From Centropus unirufus (Eukaryota > Chordata > Aves > Cuculiformes > Centropidae), in the NCBI GenBank assembly GCA_013397695.1, contig VYZI01000057.1, positions 1,974,376-2,038,375 on the forward strand: a stretch of 64,000 nucleotides of DNA, read 5' to 3'. Of the stretch, positions 12,641-23,200 are shown piece after piece. The notes beneath the pieces are model-generated. The model had not been told where the DNA came from. It made no database searches and was given only the letters and a program-made list of their open reading frames with translations. The stretch's first letter is position 1; each line of letters opens with the position of its first letter. The position numbers were made by a program, and so were the translations under genes.

Positions 12641-15600
12641 TGCAGAGAAGCCCCTGATAATGCTTCATCTCTTGCAGCTGATTCATGCTGTCCTTCACTT
12701 GCAAATTCCTCTTCTCCTTGCAGCTAAACACAGTTTCAATGATGTCCCTAAGATGGCGAAGCCAAATGCTATTAATCATTCCCTGTGTAGTTTATGTATT
12801 GTATCCTGGCCACGTCTTTCTCCTGCTTCTCCCTTAAGCCATTTTATTTGATACAGCCCCTATACTCTTTGTGGCACTGGCAAAAGTAAGAGAACTAGTT
12901 CAGGTAGATGGGTGCTTGTCATGTATATCCAGGATGCAATCCGGTTCCATAACAGGAGAGCTACTCCAAAGAGCTGGAAAAACATTTCTCCAGATTGTTT
13001 CAATTACACTTGAATAACATTCTAGAAACTCCACAGGGCCAGCTAATGAGGCTGCAGATGCTCGTATTTAATATCTCTTTTAAACCAAGTAGGGCATTTT
13101 GCAACATATATTGTTCCATCTGCCCAGTACTGTTCCTATCTGCCCTTTTCTTTCTACCTAGACATCTTCCAAAGCTGTACTTTGAAATGTTTGTCCAAAC
13201 AATGGAGACCAAAAGAGAGTGTGCATATGCATAACCATGCATTAGTTCCTGCTCTACGTAAAGCACGAGAATAATATGTTGGCAGCTGATGAAATACTAA
13301 CTGGGTCTATTTTGCCTATTTAATCAATTTTGGCAATAAAGCACTTCAATGATGATACACACATTGCCGTGTTTCCCCTCAACTCTCTTACCTCACAGGA
13401 CTAACTTCTGTTATCACAATCCCCAGACCAGGGAATTATTGACATCAGCCATGCTGCATCTGCCCTGTACATCCCTGTAGACATATATATGTGCTTTCAT
13501 TCCTTTGTACTCAAAGTGATCATTCATGAAGACGAATGAATCTGCCTCTCAAAAAAGGCTAAAAAAATTTCAACTTCATCTCCTGGTGTATAAACTGTCT
13601 GAGTCACAGTGAGATCCAAGCCCTCTCTTTTACTATTTCACCAAATCTTCTGACAGTCAACTTTTTGTTTCAGATTTGTACAGCTTCTAGCACAGTGGGG
13701 TGCCATTTCACGATTCGTATTCATGTTATGACTTCCTGCAAGCAAAAAAAGCCTCCCAAATCTCTGTTGCTACTTAAGATAGAAACTAATGTCATCCTAA
13801 ATTAAAGATCCAGTCAAACATTTTCAAAAAGAATACCTCTGATTATTGAGAAAGTGTGCGTTTATACACTGTATATGCATACATAAATACATACACCATT
13901 GCTAGTTAGCAACCTGTTCCACTGAGTTTCAAATTTAAGTAATACTTTAGTAGTACATTTAAAAAGGTATTTAAAGCAAATATACTAGTGGATAGACTGC
14001 AACACTGCTTGGATCTATATATTCACAAAGGGGGAGCTGAAAACAGACCAGCCTTAGGCAGAAAAAACAACATTTGGGGGTATATTTGTCTCAAAAGAGG
14101 TCAAATAAGTGGAATTCCAGAGAAATAAAAAGCAGCTTTATCTGTCCAAATAACAGATATTTGTGTTACAGTATGTTTAACTTTATTCTTCCTGGACAGA
14201 AAAACACAGATATTCAAGAATATAGAACACAGCGACCATCACAACTGCTTGCCATGAACTCGAAGTAAGGGAGAGAGAAAAGAATAAAATAAGTGAAAGG
14301 GAGAAGTATGTGTATTTTATAAACAGCTACTGCCTTTCACTGGACATTTAACAGGCAGCCTGTACTGTATGCTGGCTGTACATTGTTGGTACTGCACATG
14401 GGGTTGGCGGAGTTAGAGTCAGATCTTTTCTACTGTCTTTTTCCCTTTATCAAGTCCAGCACATGACACGGTTTAAAAACATTCTCAAATATTTAAGTTG
14501 AACACTAAAAAGATTGCAAGAAGGCAAAGGGTACACAATAACAAAAACCCTTGCTTGATAGTGTTTCGTCTGGAGATGTCCCCACTGTATGCTTTCAGCT
14601 CACTGTACACTGCCAAACAACAACCAATACTGGTTTCACACTGTGAGGTTACTCTGAAATAGTATCTTGTCACCTGAGAAAGGGAACTGACACCTTCAAA
14701 ACATCTCAAAAGCTCAGGAGCCTCAGTACTCAGTCAGAATTGAGCTCGTGTACACTTTAAAAATCAAATTAAGTTATTGTCAGGCATCAGGTTTGGGTCC
14801 CAAACACAAGTTTTGGGTTGGAGTCCAAGGAGGGGAAGTCTCATTTCTCAATTTAAAATAAATCTGCAAAAGTGCCCACTGTTACACCTCTATACATTAA
14901 AATAAGGCACAGCAACTCCAGGACCTGAATGTTGGGCTGCTGTTATGCCACCCTCTGCCCCTTCCAGACCTCTCATCCAAAGTTACTTTCCACAGCATAA
15001 GAGTGGTTCTATTTGATTTTCATTTATGACAAGTGAATTATTATCGTGAAATCCCCAATTCCATTTAAACCTCTGAAAAAGATATGGTTGGACTAACAAA
15101 AAATTGCTTTGCAAAACAAGCAATTATGCTTAGGTTGACTGGATATTAGCCTTAGCAATCCAACTGATTACAGAAAGTTAATGATTTAAAAACTAATGAA
15201 GAAATAAGAGATTAAATCCTTTTAATCTGCATGAAAGACTCCAAGAGGAATTTTACAGTGATTTTCACTGCATATTTTATTAGATATGTGATATTTTATT
15301 CATGGGTAAAGCAAACATAACAAATAGGAATAATTAGCATTTCACCACAGAGTGTTATCTAATAGGTTAAAACACACATATAATTCTTCATTTAAATTCT
15401 GCATCTTCCCATTTTCTCCTTCTTGGTTCAGAACCTCTACATTTAGCATAGCACTTACAGAAACATTATACAGCTCCCAAAGACAAGGAGAGAACTAGTA
15501 GTTCTTGCCTTTGATATCTTATTTTCCTCCCCTCCTTGCATTTTTACTCATTTTCTTTTTCAATTTCCTCTTGAGCATAGCTTGCGAGATAAATCAAATG

Positions 15601-18600
15601 TAACTTTCAGGAAACTTTTTCCCTTACCTTGGTTCCCTCCTCCCCCCCATTCCAGAACTAATGTGTGCCAAGGGAACCCACTTTAAATCTACCACTGCAC
15701 ATCCAAATTCATCAGTTTACAGTTGACTAAAACGGAAGTATTTGTCACCATACCGCCTCTTCCACGACAATATTAATACTATAGACCAATACTGAACTTG
15801 CTTAATGAGAAAGGATAACAAGATAACTGACACTTTTTATGTGGGCTAATTTTTTAATGCAACACTGTTAGAGCTCAAGAGTATTCCTTCCTTGAGCTGG
15901 TGCAGTTACCCTAGGCCAAAGCAGGAATAAAGTTCTCCGGCTGAAGGGCACTTTGCAGTTGCAGAAAGGTGTCCTAGTTTGCCTCATTACTGTTCTCTGA
16001 AATCAAGGTTTTGCACGCAGCAAGCTGTCCTGTATAATATCTACTTACCGAACATGTTTTCAGAGTTTGACTGTTTTCTCATATTGGCTCAAAATATAGA
16101 TAATTTTATGAATACTGTTTCCTTCAGTAACAGTAATTGTCTATATCTCCTGAGTTTTTTAAACACTGAAGTTATAAAACATAAACTATGTTTGGAGAGT
16201 GTGTAGATGAAGAGAGTTTTATAACAATCTCATATGTAATACAAGTTATTAGGAAAATTAACTAGAAACTGATAGCCAAATAGAGCTAGTCTTTCATAGA
16301 AATCATTAAACCATTGTTAGCATACTAAAAAAACCACAAAAAATACAACACCCACATAAAACAAGAGAGCAGCAGTAACAAAGAGTAAAAACACAAACCT
16401 CAAAAGGCAAAAGCCTCCAATAAATTTCAGCAAAAACCAGACTGTCACTGCAAGTTATAGATAGCCATATATCAAATGGAAGAAAATTATGTAAGTTGAA
16501 GTCTATATCTAGGGAGTAACCTAATGGCTTACAAAAGTCATCTCCTGCCAATACCACTTGCTTTACAGGGCCAGGGAGTGGAAGAGAACCATACTTAATG
16601 CCTCTGTTCATTAAGTTAAATGAACCTTAGTTGGTAGGTTTATGCAGTCACAGTCTTAAAAGATTTTTCTCCAGTGTGTTTTTTCAAAGACAGCATTGTG
16701 AGAATAAAGACTCTGTGCATCCATAAGCAATCATTTGGAAGCACATGGCAGCAGTGATTACCATGTCAGGACGCTACTTGAAAACGGATGGTTGGGTTTT
16801 TTTCTCTGTCTTTATCAAGGTCAAAGAACTAAGAATTATTTCAGAACATGAAAAGAAAATGCCTGCTGTAGTCAGCAATCCATAGGCTCAATTTAAAATC
16901 TTCTGATGTCAATTAAGTCATTCACCTGGATTATGACAGACTGTATCAGGTCCTGGTGATCAGTAAGAAACACTCCAGAAAGCAGTGACACCTAATGGCA
17001 AGCACACCTCTGGAGGATAGCAGCGTATCCTATGGCATGGAAAATTATCCCTCTTTAGCTGCAGAGTAACTAGCACCAAAACATTACAGGGACTGAAATA
17101 CTATCACAAATATAAGTACCTGGGAGGGAGTTTAAGAAATTGTACGCATACAGAGTACATCACGCATGCTGTGCGTTTAAGCAGAACATAGTCACTAATA
17201 AAACCTACTGGCTGCTCAGCCACAGCATGCTGTATTCCGGTCTTCATCAGCTTTGTATGTTTAAAATATGCAAGTGACCTTGGCACATTCTAGAGCTAAG
17301 AAAAGAGAGACCTGAACACTCATCTGCAGACACTAGAGGCCCACAGAGGTTTGTTTTTAATAAATCTGTTTTGCTTGCTTGTCCTGCACTTTACAAAATG
17401 TATGCGAGAATACAGTAATGAGCCGTTAATGACATACACTGCATACCTTCCAATGAGGCTTTACCCACAGAACATCAAGTTAAATACCTTTTACCAATGC
17501 ACAACACAATACCAGCCAAGCTGCACTGTAGTAAAATGCAAGATGAAATGTAGACATGCATATCACCAAGCTAGACAACTTCCTTTCCCTTACAAAAAAA
17601 ACATTTACTTTCCAAGGGCACTACACAGCAACAGGGGAAGCAAGCATGTCAGATTTGCCCTGGTATTATTATCCATCATAAAGAAGAGTTTAAAAACATG
17701 AAACAAAACTCAGAACCCCACAGTGACTGGAACTTTTCTAACACAAGGAATACAGCAATCCTGGCGTGCAAAGTCTAAAGGCTGAGAGGAATACAGGAAG
17801 AGCAGATCCAATTTTCTGTTTTAGAAAAAAAATATATATACAGAAATATTTATTAAAAGCACATGTATAAACATATGAAAAAGCATATATGCATATGCAC
17901 ATTGTAGATTATATATATTTCTGAACCTGCCATTGAAAATTAAAAAGCTAAGGGCAGTATGCAACTGACTGCATAGGGCTGAAGCCACTTATAAATGTAA
18001 AAAACAGCTTGCAGTAATCAAAGTGCCTGAACTATTGCTACACATTACTGCAATTAGCCTTTGAAAATACTTTAGTGTCTTTTTTCAGCAAAACACTTTT
18101 TTACCACAGTATTTGACCACTGTCTTAGATGATTTTGCTGTATCTAATAAATATTCTAATACACATCTACATACATGTACCTACATGCACAGAAAGATGT
18201 GCTATGTATATGTCAGGGGGAAAAAATGAGCACAAAATATAGAAGCATGAGACTATCAGCTACAGAAGATACAAAGCACACACAAATTATGCAGTTGACA
18301 AGGAATGCCACCTAATCCCTGCTTAATTAAAGCACTGTTCTAAACTCCTGTTTAGGGAGTGAGGAGTGTGGGACGACTGATGTATGAAGAAAATATCAGG
18401 CACCGTGGCTAATCTCAAAGACTTTGGAGCTTTCGAGCTACATAAATCAGAGCGACTTTTTGAATAGCCTCATAAAACACAAAATCATTGCCATTCCACT
18501 CACGACTTCCAGATTCTTCCTACAGCATACAGATCATTAGGAAACTTCTAAGCAATCAAGTAATGTGGGGCTGATGAAATTACTCAATCAATGCATGGGC

Positions 18601-19756
18601 TGAGAGAAGTAGCATAGTACAGAATGGCACAGTTTTGACATGGTAACCCTGCCCCTTTCTTTTCTTACATAGGGGAAAGGAAAATTACAGTAGAGTCGAT
18701 TCATTTTAACATTTTCACGAGAGTGCTTAACATAGTCTTTCTGAGCTGCCAGTTCCTATTTATAATAGCAGGGCAGCAGAAACACACAGACTATAAGCAG
18801 CCCTACCAATGTTTAAAATATGACATAGGAAAAAGTTTATTTTTAAATATACACATTTACATACACATAGACCTACTCTAACTATCTAAAGCAGCAGCTG
18901 CAACCATTCAGAAGACTGAAATATGAAAAAGCATATCATTAATACCAGCCTCCATACCCCTCCCAGTGCTATCACCAACTCATTAATCTGTATTCACTGA
19001 ATTGTAATATGTTTTATGACTGAGACATGGCTGATAACATACTCTGATATAGAAAACATCCCTTTACAGAGAACACATAAAATTCTACGTAGCCAAGCAA
19101 GACTGAAAGAGTACACGGTATCAGAAAAAAAAGGTATATACAGGTAACATGTTTCTTATGACCATCTGCCCCTCCCAAACACGGAAAAATATTTTCCACT
19201 TGAATATCTTATCTCTGTAGAAGGAGAAAAAGATACTGTATTTATTTAGTTTGTTGTCTAAGTCATCAGTACGACCTATGGTAGTATTTATTTTCCCCTG
19301 AACTAAGCATTTGGCTTTTTAATTTGGCTTCGTAAATTCTTAGTTGATTTGTTCATTAAGACTACCCTGTTACTGCTTTGGCTAACTCATACAAATAAAT
19401 GCAGTTTATCATTTGTTCATACATAAGTTTACTCAGTGAAAGTGGAAAAAAAAATAAAAGTGGGTCCAAGCACCCAGGTCACAAAACATAGCAGTGTTAC
19501 TAGGGGCCAAATTTTCATTTGCAAGCTTTCCAAGTTGGAATATTTAGCTGTCTACACATTTACTGCTAAAATAGTTACAATCTCAGGTCAATTATTTTCA
19601 GTGTATTCATTTTAGTAGATTTAAACCTCTGTATAACAATTATCAGTTTGTCATTTTCATGGCAACATAAACCAGTCTATAAAAAGAGATAATCTGCTTG
19701 TCAACTGTACTAATTGTCTCTCAAGACAAATTAATCTTGTGACAAGCAACTACTTT

Positions 19757-19806
19757 GGGGTTGGGGTTTTTGGGGGGCTTTTTTGTTTTTTGCTTTTGTT
19801 TGTTTT
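19757..19806. repeat. G-run/T-run low-complexity block
   Basis: GGGGTTGGGGTTTTTGGGGGG followed by several T tracts. Three closely spaced G runs of four or more; a fourth is missing for a canonical intramolecular G-quadruplex. Confidence 0.7.
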
Positions 19807-20171
19807 CTTTCAATGGGCATTTATGATAGGATGCATCTAATCCCTAACGGCGTTATAAAAAACATGAGTGGTAAAAAGTTTTGCATTGATCATACATAAA
19901 CAACTGAAACAAACAAAACTGTCATTAAGAAGACGAGAGAAAAGCTGTCATCTTCCTTGATGTTAATGGAAAGACAGAGTTCGCCCGGGACTATTCTATT
20001 AGCCAGGATGGGAGGCAGCGGACTGCAAAGAAACGCATCTGCTACACGCCTAAAAATTCCCCCCAAATCCTCAGATTTGATCGGCTTGCTACGAGCTCCT
20101 AAGTAAGAAATCGTAAGGCGTAACCGTCTCCTAGTGTCGCTTTAACATTTCACAACTGGAAAGGACTAGGG

Positions 20172-20188
20172 AAAAAAAAAAAAAAAAA
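20172..20188. repeat. A17 homopolymer
   Basis: Uninterrupted run of A on the plus strand at the low-coordinate edge of the CpG island. Confidence 0.9.
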
Positions 20189-21373
20189 GTCATTCTCCCT
20201 TTAAAAGGAGGGCATAAAGCGCTGCCTCCCTTGTGCAGTGTTTGATGCTCCAGCCGCACACAGCTGTAAGGGCTGACCCCTACAAAGTTGCGGTTCCTGA
20301 GGGGAGCGGTAGCCCGTGGGCACCGGCATGGGGCGGGGGGATGGATGGACACACGATGGGCTCGTGCACCGCTGCCCAAATATCGGTGTCCTGCGGGAAA
20401 GCTCCCGGCGGTTGGGCTTTCCAAGCGTTCTTCCTGCATCCCCTTCCACTGCAATCCTCTACGGATCGCCACGACAGGCACCGGCAGACATGTTTATAAA
20501 GCCAGCCCTGGGGAGAGCGGCGGCTGCCCCACGGCCCGGCACCGCCCTGGGGACCACCCCGAAAAGCTGGCGGCACCCTGACCCCAAATGCACCTTCCCC
20601 GGGGCAGCGCGGCCGCTCGCCCCCGCGTTTCCAGGCTCCTGCTCCGCCTGCGTGCGGTGCCTGCAGAAGGGCGAGCGCCCGCGGGGGAAGCGCCTGGCTC
20701 TCCTCTCCCCGCGCATCCCTGCGCAGGGAGCGAGCCGCTCTCTCCAGCCGCGGGATCAGAACGCCGCTCGGCAGCGAGGAGGGACGGGCGGCAAGGGGGG
20801 AAAAGCCCGGCGCCCGCTCCCCGCCTGGGAGCGCAGTCAGAGCCGTGCACGGCATCCCCCGAGCTGCCCCGGCGCGGCCGGGAGCGGGGCTCCGCCACCC
20901 CCCGCACCCGGCGGGGGAGGCCGCGACGCTTCCCGGGCTCCCGGGCTGCGGGCGGGGTGTTGGCTGGGGAAGGGGCAGTCGGAGCCGCCCGCCCGCGGGA
21001 GGGGAAACGCTCACGTTGCCAAACCACCTGTTCCGCCGCGGGAGAGGGAAGGAGGCATAGGAGGGGGTGAAGGAAGGAGGCGGGGGGAGATTTGCGTGGC
21101 TGTCACGGTACTGTGGGAAATAGGGGGAAGCTTGGGGTTCCCCTCGCCCGAGGGCAAGCCGGGGAAGGAGCAAGGCAAGCTGGAGCTGAGTAGGCGCCGG
21201 GAGGGACTGGGTAAGAGTGTGGGCCCCCCAGATCATCAGCTGCGTTAAACCCGAAGACCTAAAGAACGCACATACCCCGCCGACAAAAAAACCCAAAAAC
21301 CTTCACACAGAGCGGTAGGGAGAAAAGAGGATGTCTAAGGAAAGCAACTATAAGAGGAAAACAAACAAAAATG

Positions 21374-21391
21374 AGCAAGCAAGCAAGCAAG
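21374..21391. repeat. (AAGC)n short tandem repeat
   Basis: Four to five copies of a four-base unit (AGCAAGCAAGCAAGCAAG) in GRID2 intron 1, about 115 bases past the exon 1 donor. Confidence 0.85.
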
Positions 21392-21500
21392 GGCTAAAAG
21401 AATGGGAACTGCGGGGTGGGGGGGGAAGCGTGCCAAGAGATGGAAGGTTGCAAAGGAGAGCTGGAAAAGTGTCCAGCAGCACCAGCAGACGCAGCACCCC

Positions 21501-21508
21501 CTTACCGA
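21501..21508 (-). other. GRID2: GRID2 exon 1 splice donor
   Basis: On the minus strand the exon ends ATCG and the intron begins GTAAG (21505 to 21501), a good match to the vertebrate 5' splice consensus. The cut falls after the first base of the codon for the Gly expected to follow the ADSIIHI block, so the intron is phase 1. If the donor were skipped, reading would continue into intron 1 in frame as far as 21348 (GKGVLRLLVLL and onward), which has no resemblance to a delta receptor. That supports this being the true exon boundary. Confidence 0.9.
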
Positions 21509-21593
21509 TATGAATGATTGAATCTGCAATCGCCGCTTTCCAGGTTCGAGTCCAACAGACGGACACGACCAGAATGAGGGAGAAAACTTCCAT
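21506..21593 (-). CDS. GRID2: GRID2 coding exon 1 (glutamate receptor delta-2, N-terminal signal peptide)
   Basis: First coding exon of the GluD2 receptor, an orphan ionotropic glutamate receptor subunit. In the family it acts on Purkinje-cell dendrites at parallel-fibre synapses, binds cerebellin-neurexin complexes through its N-terminal domain, and is needed for cerebellar LTD. Seen here: ATG at 21593-21591, then 29 codons plus one base, ending at a GTAAG donor (phase 1). The peptide opens MEVF, has a hydrophobic core (residues 5-14), then RTW at 16-18, and ends in ADSIIHI (23-29), the conserved start of mature delta receptors. Signal cleavage is expected after Ala23. The MEVF start and RTW motif fit GRID2 rather than GRID1. 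The start is supported by G at -3 and +4, and by an in-frame TGA at 21797-21795 with no in-frame ATG between. The rest of the gene is outside the window. I saw no exon 2 in intron 1, although a short exon could be missed by eye. Confidence 0.93.
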
Positions 21594-21794
21594 CTCCTCC
21601 GGAGGTCCAGGCTTTGCAAGAACAGATCTCTTCGCCAAACGGTGCCACCGCAGAGGATAGCGCGGAGCAGGAAACCCAAGAGTTTGAGGTGCCGCCGGCG
21701 GAGCGTGTAAATCCCGGTGGCTGGCAGAAAGCCGCGGCTGGGCAGGGAGTGAGCCCGGGTCTCCTAACGCCTCTCCCCTTGGCAAAACCCCGCG

Positions 21795-21854
21795 TCACTT
21801 CAGGGGGCTCCTGGGCAGCACCAGAGTTGCTGGGAGCGCCGGCAGCAAATCCAT
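21795..21854 (-). other. Candidate upstream ORF (19 codons) in the GRID2 5'UTR
   Basis: ATG at 21854-21852 opens a 19-codon frame (begins MDLLPALP) that ends at TGA 21797-21795, about 200 bases before the GRID2 ATG and in the same frame. The ATG context is moderate (T at -3, G at +4). It is translated only if the transcription start lies above 21854, which is not known. A second minimal uORF (ATG at 21910, four codons then TGA) lies just upstream. Such uORFs commonly lower translation of the main frame. Coding potential of the peptide itself is unproven. Confidence 0.4.
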
Positions 21855-21971
21855 CCAGCCCGGGCGCCGCCACGGGCAGCAGACGCCTCTGCTGGTCAGA
21901 CAATCCCCATCCTTCCGCCGGGTCCAGGGATCCGCTCGGTCCCGGCTGCTGCACAGCAACTTCCAGCCCAC

Positions 21972-22017
21972 ACCACGCACACGCTCACACACACACGCAC
22001 ACAAGCACACACACAAA
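21972..22017. repeat. CA/GT-rich microsatellite in the 5'UTR/promoter
   Basis: About 46 bases of interrupted (CA)n on the plus strand (CACACGCACACGCTCACAC type, ending ACACACACAAA). On the GRID2 sense strand this is (GT)n with GC interruptions, a sequence type that can adopt Z-DNA and vary in length between individuals. Confidence 0.85.
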
Positions 22018-22463
22018 CCCTCTTGGCCAGAGGAGCCCCAGGAACCCACAGCAAATAGCTCTCCTTCGGCGAGGGATGAGGAGCGGGCAAGCAGGCAATC
22101 CCGCTTCCAGCAACCAGATTCCTGCAGGAAAAACCGCCCCGGAGGCCAAAAAACAAAGTGAACTTCAAGGTAATGCAGACAGTAATGCAGAGATTTCCCC
22201 CCACCCTTCGCTTAAAAAAAAAAAAAAAAATTGCTTCCCACAACTGGAGAAAAAAAAACCCAAAGCAATCTGCAAATCAAGCCCAGCGTGCTGTCTCTGT
22301 CGCGCAAGGTAGTGGTTGGACAGGGCAGCAGCGAGAGGAGGAGTGCCTGAAGCAAGGCAGAGGAAAGCAGATGATGGTCTGCAGGTTGCTTTTGGAGCTT
22401 GCTTTGCTGGTGGGATGCAGAGAGAGCTAGCAGCTCCAGCACCAGCCAGCACGTTGCCTAGAA

Positions 22464-22560
22464 ATGGATCACCTAGGAGAAGGAGAGAGAGCGAGAGATA
22501 AGTGCTATCAGCCAGAGAGGGAGAAACAGAGAGAGCGAGCGAGAGCGCTTCTCTCTAATA
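22464..22560. repeat. GA-rich purine tract (pyrimidine tract on the GRID2 strand)
   Basis: Runs of GAGAGAG with AGCGAG interruptions, broken near the middle by GTGCTATCAGCC. On the minus strand it is a CT-rich tract ending in CTCGCTCGCTCTCTCTG, a composition often seen around dispersed vertebrate transcription starts. It may mark the outer edge of the GRID2 core promoter, by inference only. Confidence 0.6.
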
Positions 22561-22650
22561 ACCACCTCCTCCCCCTATCTGCAATACAAGGGAGAAACAA
22601 AATAGAGCTCTCATCTCCCTTGAAATCTTCAGCTGGGACTAGGAAAGAGA

Positions 22651-23069
22651 CATAGACAGAAGTACGTACAGCCTAAAAATACACTGGGGGGAGGGAAAGG
22701 CGGAGGGGAACATCTTTTAGAAGTGTTATGCCCAGCTTAGAGAAAAAAAAAAAAAACACCCACCCCATTTATTTAACCTTGTAACTCCACTGCAGGTATC
22801 AAGTTGAAAGCTAGATAGGCACTTTTGCTTTTCAGTCTTTGATAACTGAGTCAGGGACATCGCTTGAAGGGGAAAAGAAAAAAAAAAAAAAAGAAAAAAT
22901 TGGGGACACCTGGTCTCAAGGGGAAAACGAAGACCTAAAAATCTATTAATATGACTTTAATTATCTGTGTTCTTGATGGAATTCTCACAGTTCTTTAAAG
23001 CAATGAATTGTATTTTTTTCCTCCTCTCTCTTTAGGTCCTGGAGAAATTTATGTGGGAAAACCTTTAGG
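22651..23069. other. GRID2 5' flank, no gene seen
   Basis: Transition from CpG-rich promoter DNA to AT-rich flank. Contains A tracts (22743-22756 and the interrupted run 22878-22901) and nothing I can name as a gene. Confidence 0.6.
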
Positions 23070-23200
23070 GTGCACATTTCATATACAGAGTACTATGAAT
23101 TCATTAACCGATTAATCCTCAGAATTCTCATGCTGTAGTTAAATACATTATCCCTTTTACACAGCTGGAGAAAGCACAGAGAGGTTAAGTATGTTCCTCT
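23070..23200 (+). mobile_element. MIR (CORE-SINE) relic near the GRID2 promoter
   Basis: Clear resemblance to the 3' half of the MIR consensus as I remember it: ATTAATCCTCAGAATTCTCATG, then TACATTATCCCTTTTACACAGCTGGAGAAAG, then GCACAGAGAGGTTAAGTA, in the right order and spacing. The last block is almost identical to the consensus. MIR-type SINEs are ancient in amniotes, so a copy this recognisable about 0.5 kb upstream of the GRID2 5' region is notable. Confidence 0.7.

Larger units (their letters stand above)
12641..20219 (-). other. GRID2: GRID2 intron 1, AT-rich, no gene seen
   Basis: Holds short AT-rich microsatellite-like patches (17826-17842 ATAT type; 17890-17925), a G-run/T-run block at 19757-19806 and an A17 tract at 20172-20188 that borders the CpG island. 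The largest open frame is 116 codons with no recognisable domain. CpG frequency starts to rise at about 19980. Confidence 0.6.
20220..22330. promoter_or_regulatory. CpG island spanning GRID2 exon 1 and the start of intron 1
   Basis: CpG dinucleotides are frequent throughout and very dense at about 20500-21060, against AT-rich, CpG-poor sequence on both sides. Sp1/KLF-type GC boxes are visible, for example GGGCGG at 20331-20336, 20786-20791 and 20950-20955, plus a G-rich box at 21078-21087. The long open frames on both strands here follow from the low stop-codon frequency of GC-rich DNA and are not genes. The densest part is downstream of the GRID2 start, inside intron 1. The element is probably unmethylated in the germline and acts as the GRID2 promoter. 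Confidence 0.85.
21594..22650 (-). promoter_or_regulatory. GRID2: GRID2 5'UTR and proximal promoter (outer limits unknown)
   Basis: Region immediately upstream of the GRID2 start codon on the minus strand. It is GC-rich near the ATG and contains a CA/GT dinucleotide block (21972-22017), an A17 tract on the plus strand (22214-22230) and a GA-rich stretch (22470-22560) that reads as a pyrimidine tract on the sense strand. I see no convincing TATA box, which fits a dispersed CpG-island promoter. The transcription start cannot be fixed from sequence. A likely range is between the CA block and the pyrimidine tract, by inference only. Confidence 0.6.

Noticed and set aside
20280..21296. 338-codon open frame on the minus strand and 310-codon frame on the plus strand (20316-21248)
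   Set aside because: They overlap on opposite strands inside the CpG island, are rich in Pro, Gly, Ala and Arg, show no domain, and are explained by GC-rich DNA having few stop codons.
21348..21785. 145-codon frame containing GRID2 exon 1 with a 64-codon N-terminal extension
   Set aside because: The upstream start is TTG, not ATG. The extension has no ATG and is not known in delta receptors, and the 3' part reads through the splice donor into the intron.
21614..22312. 232-codon plus-strand frame antisense to the GRID2 5'UTR
   Set aside because: Its sequence is composed of translated simple repeats (His-Thr from the CA block, poly-Lys from the A17 run) and has no recognisable domain. It remains possible that an antisense RNA exists, but not this protein.
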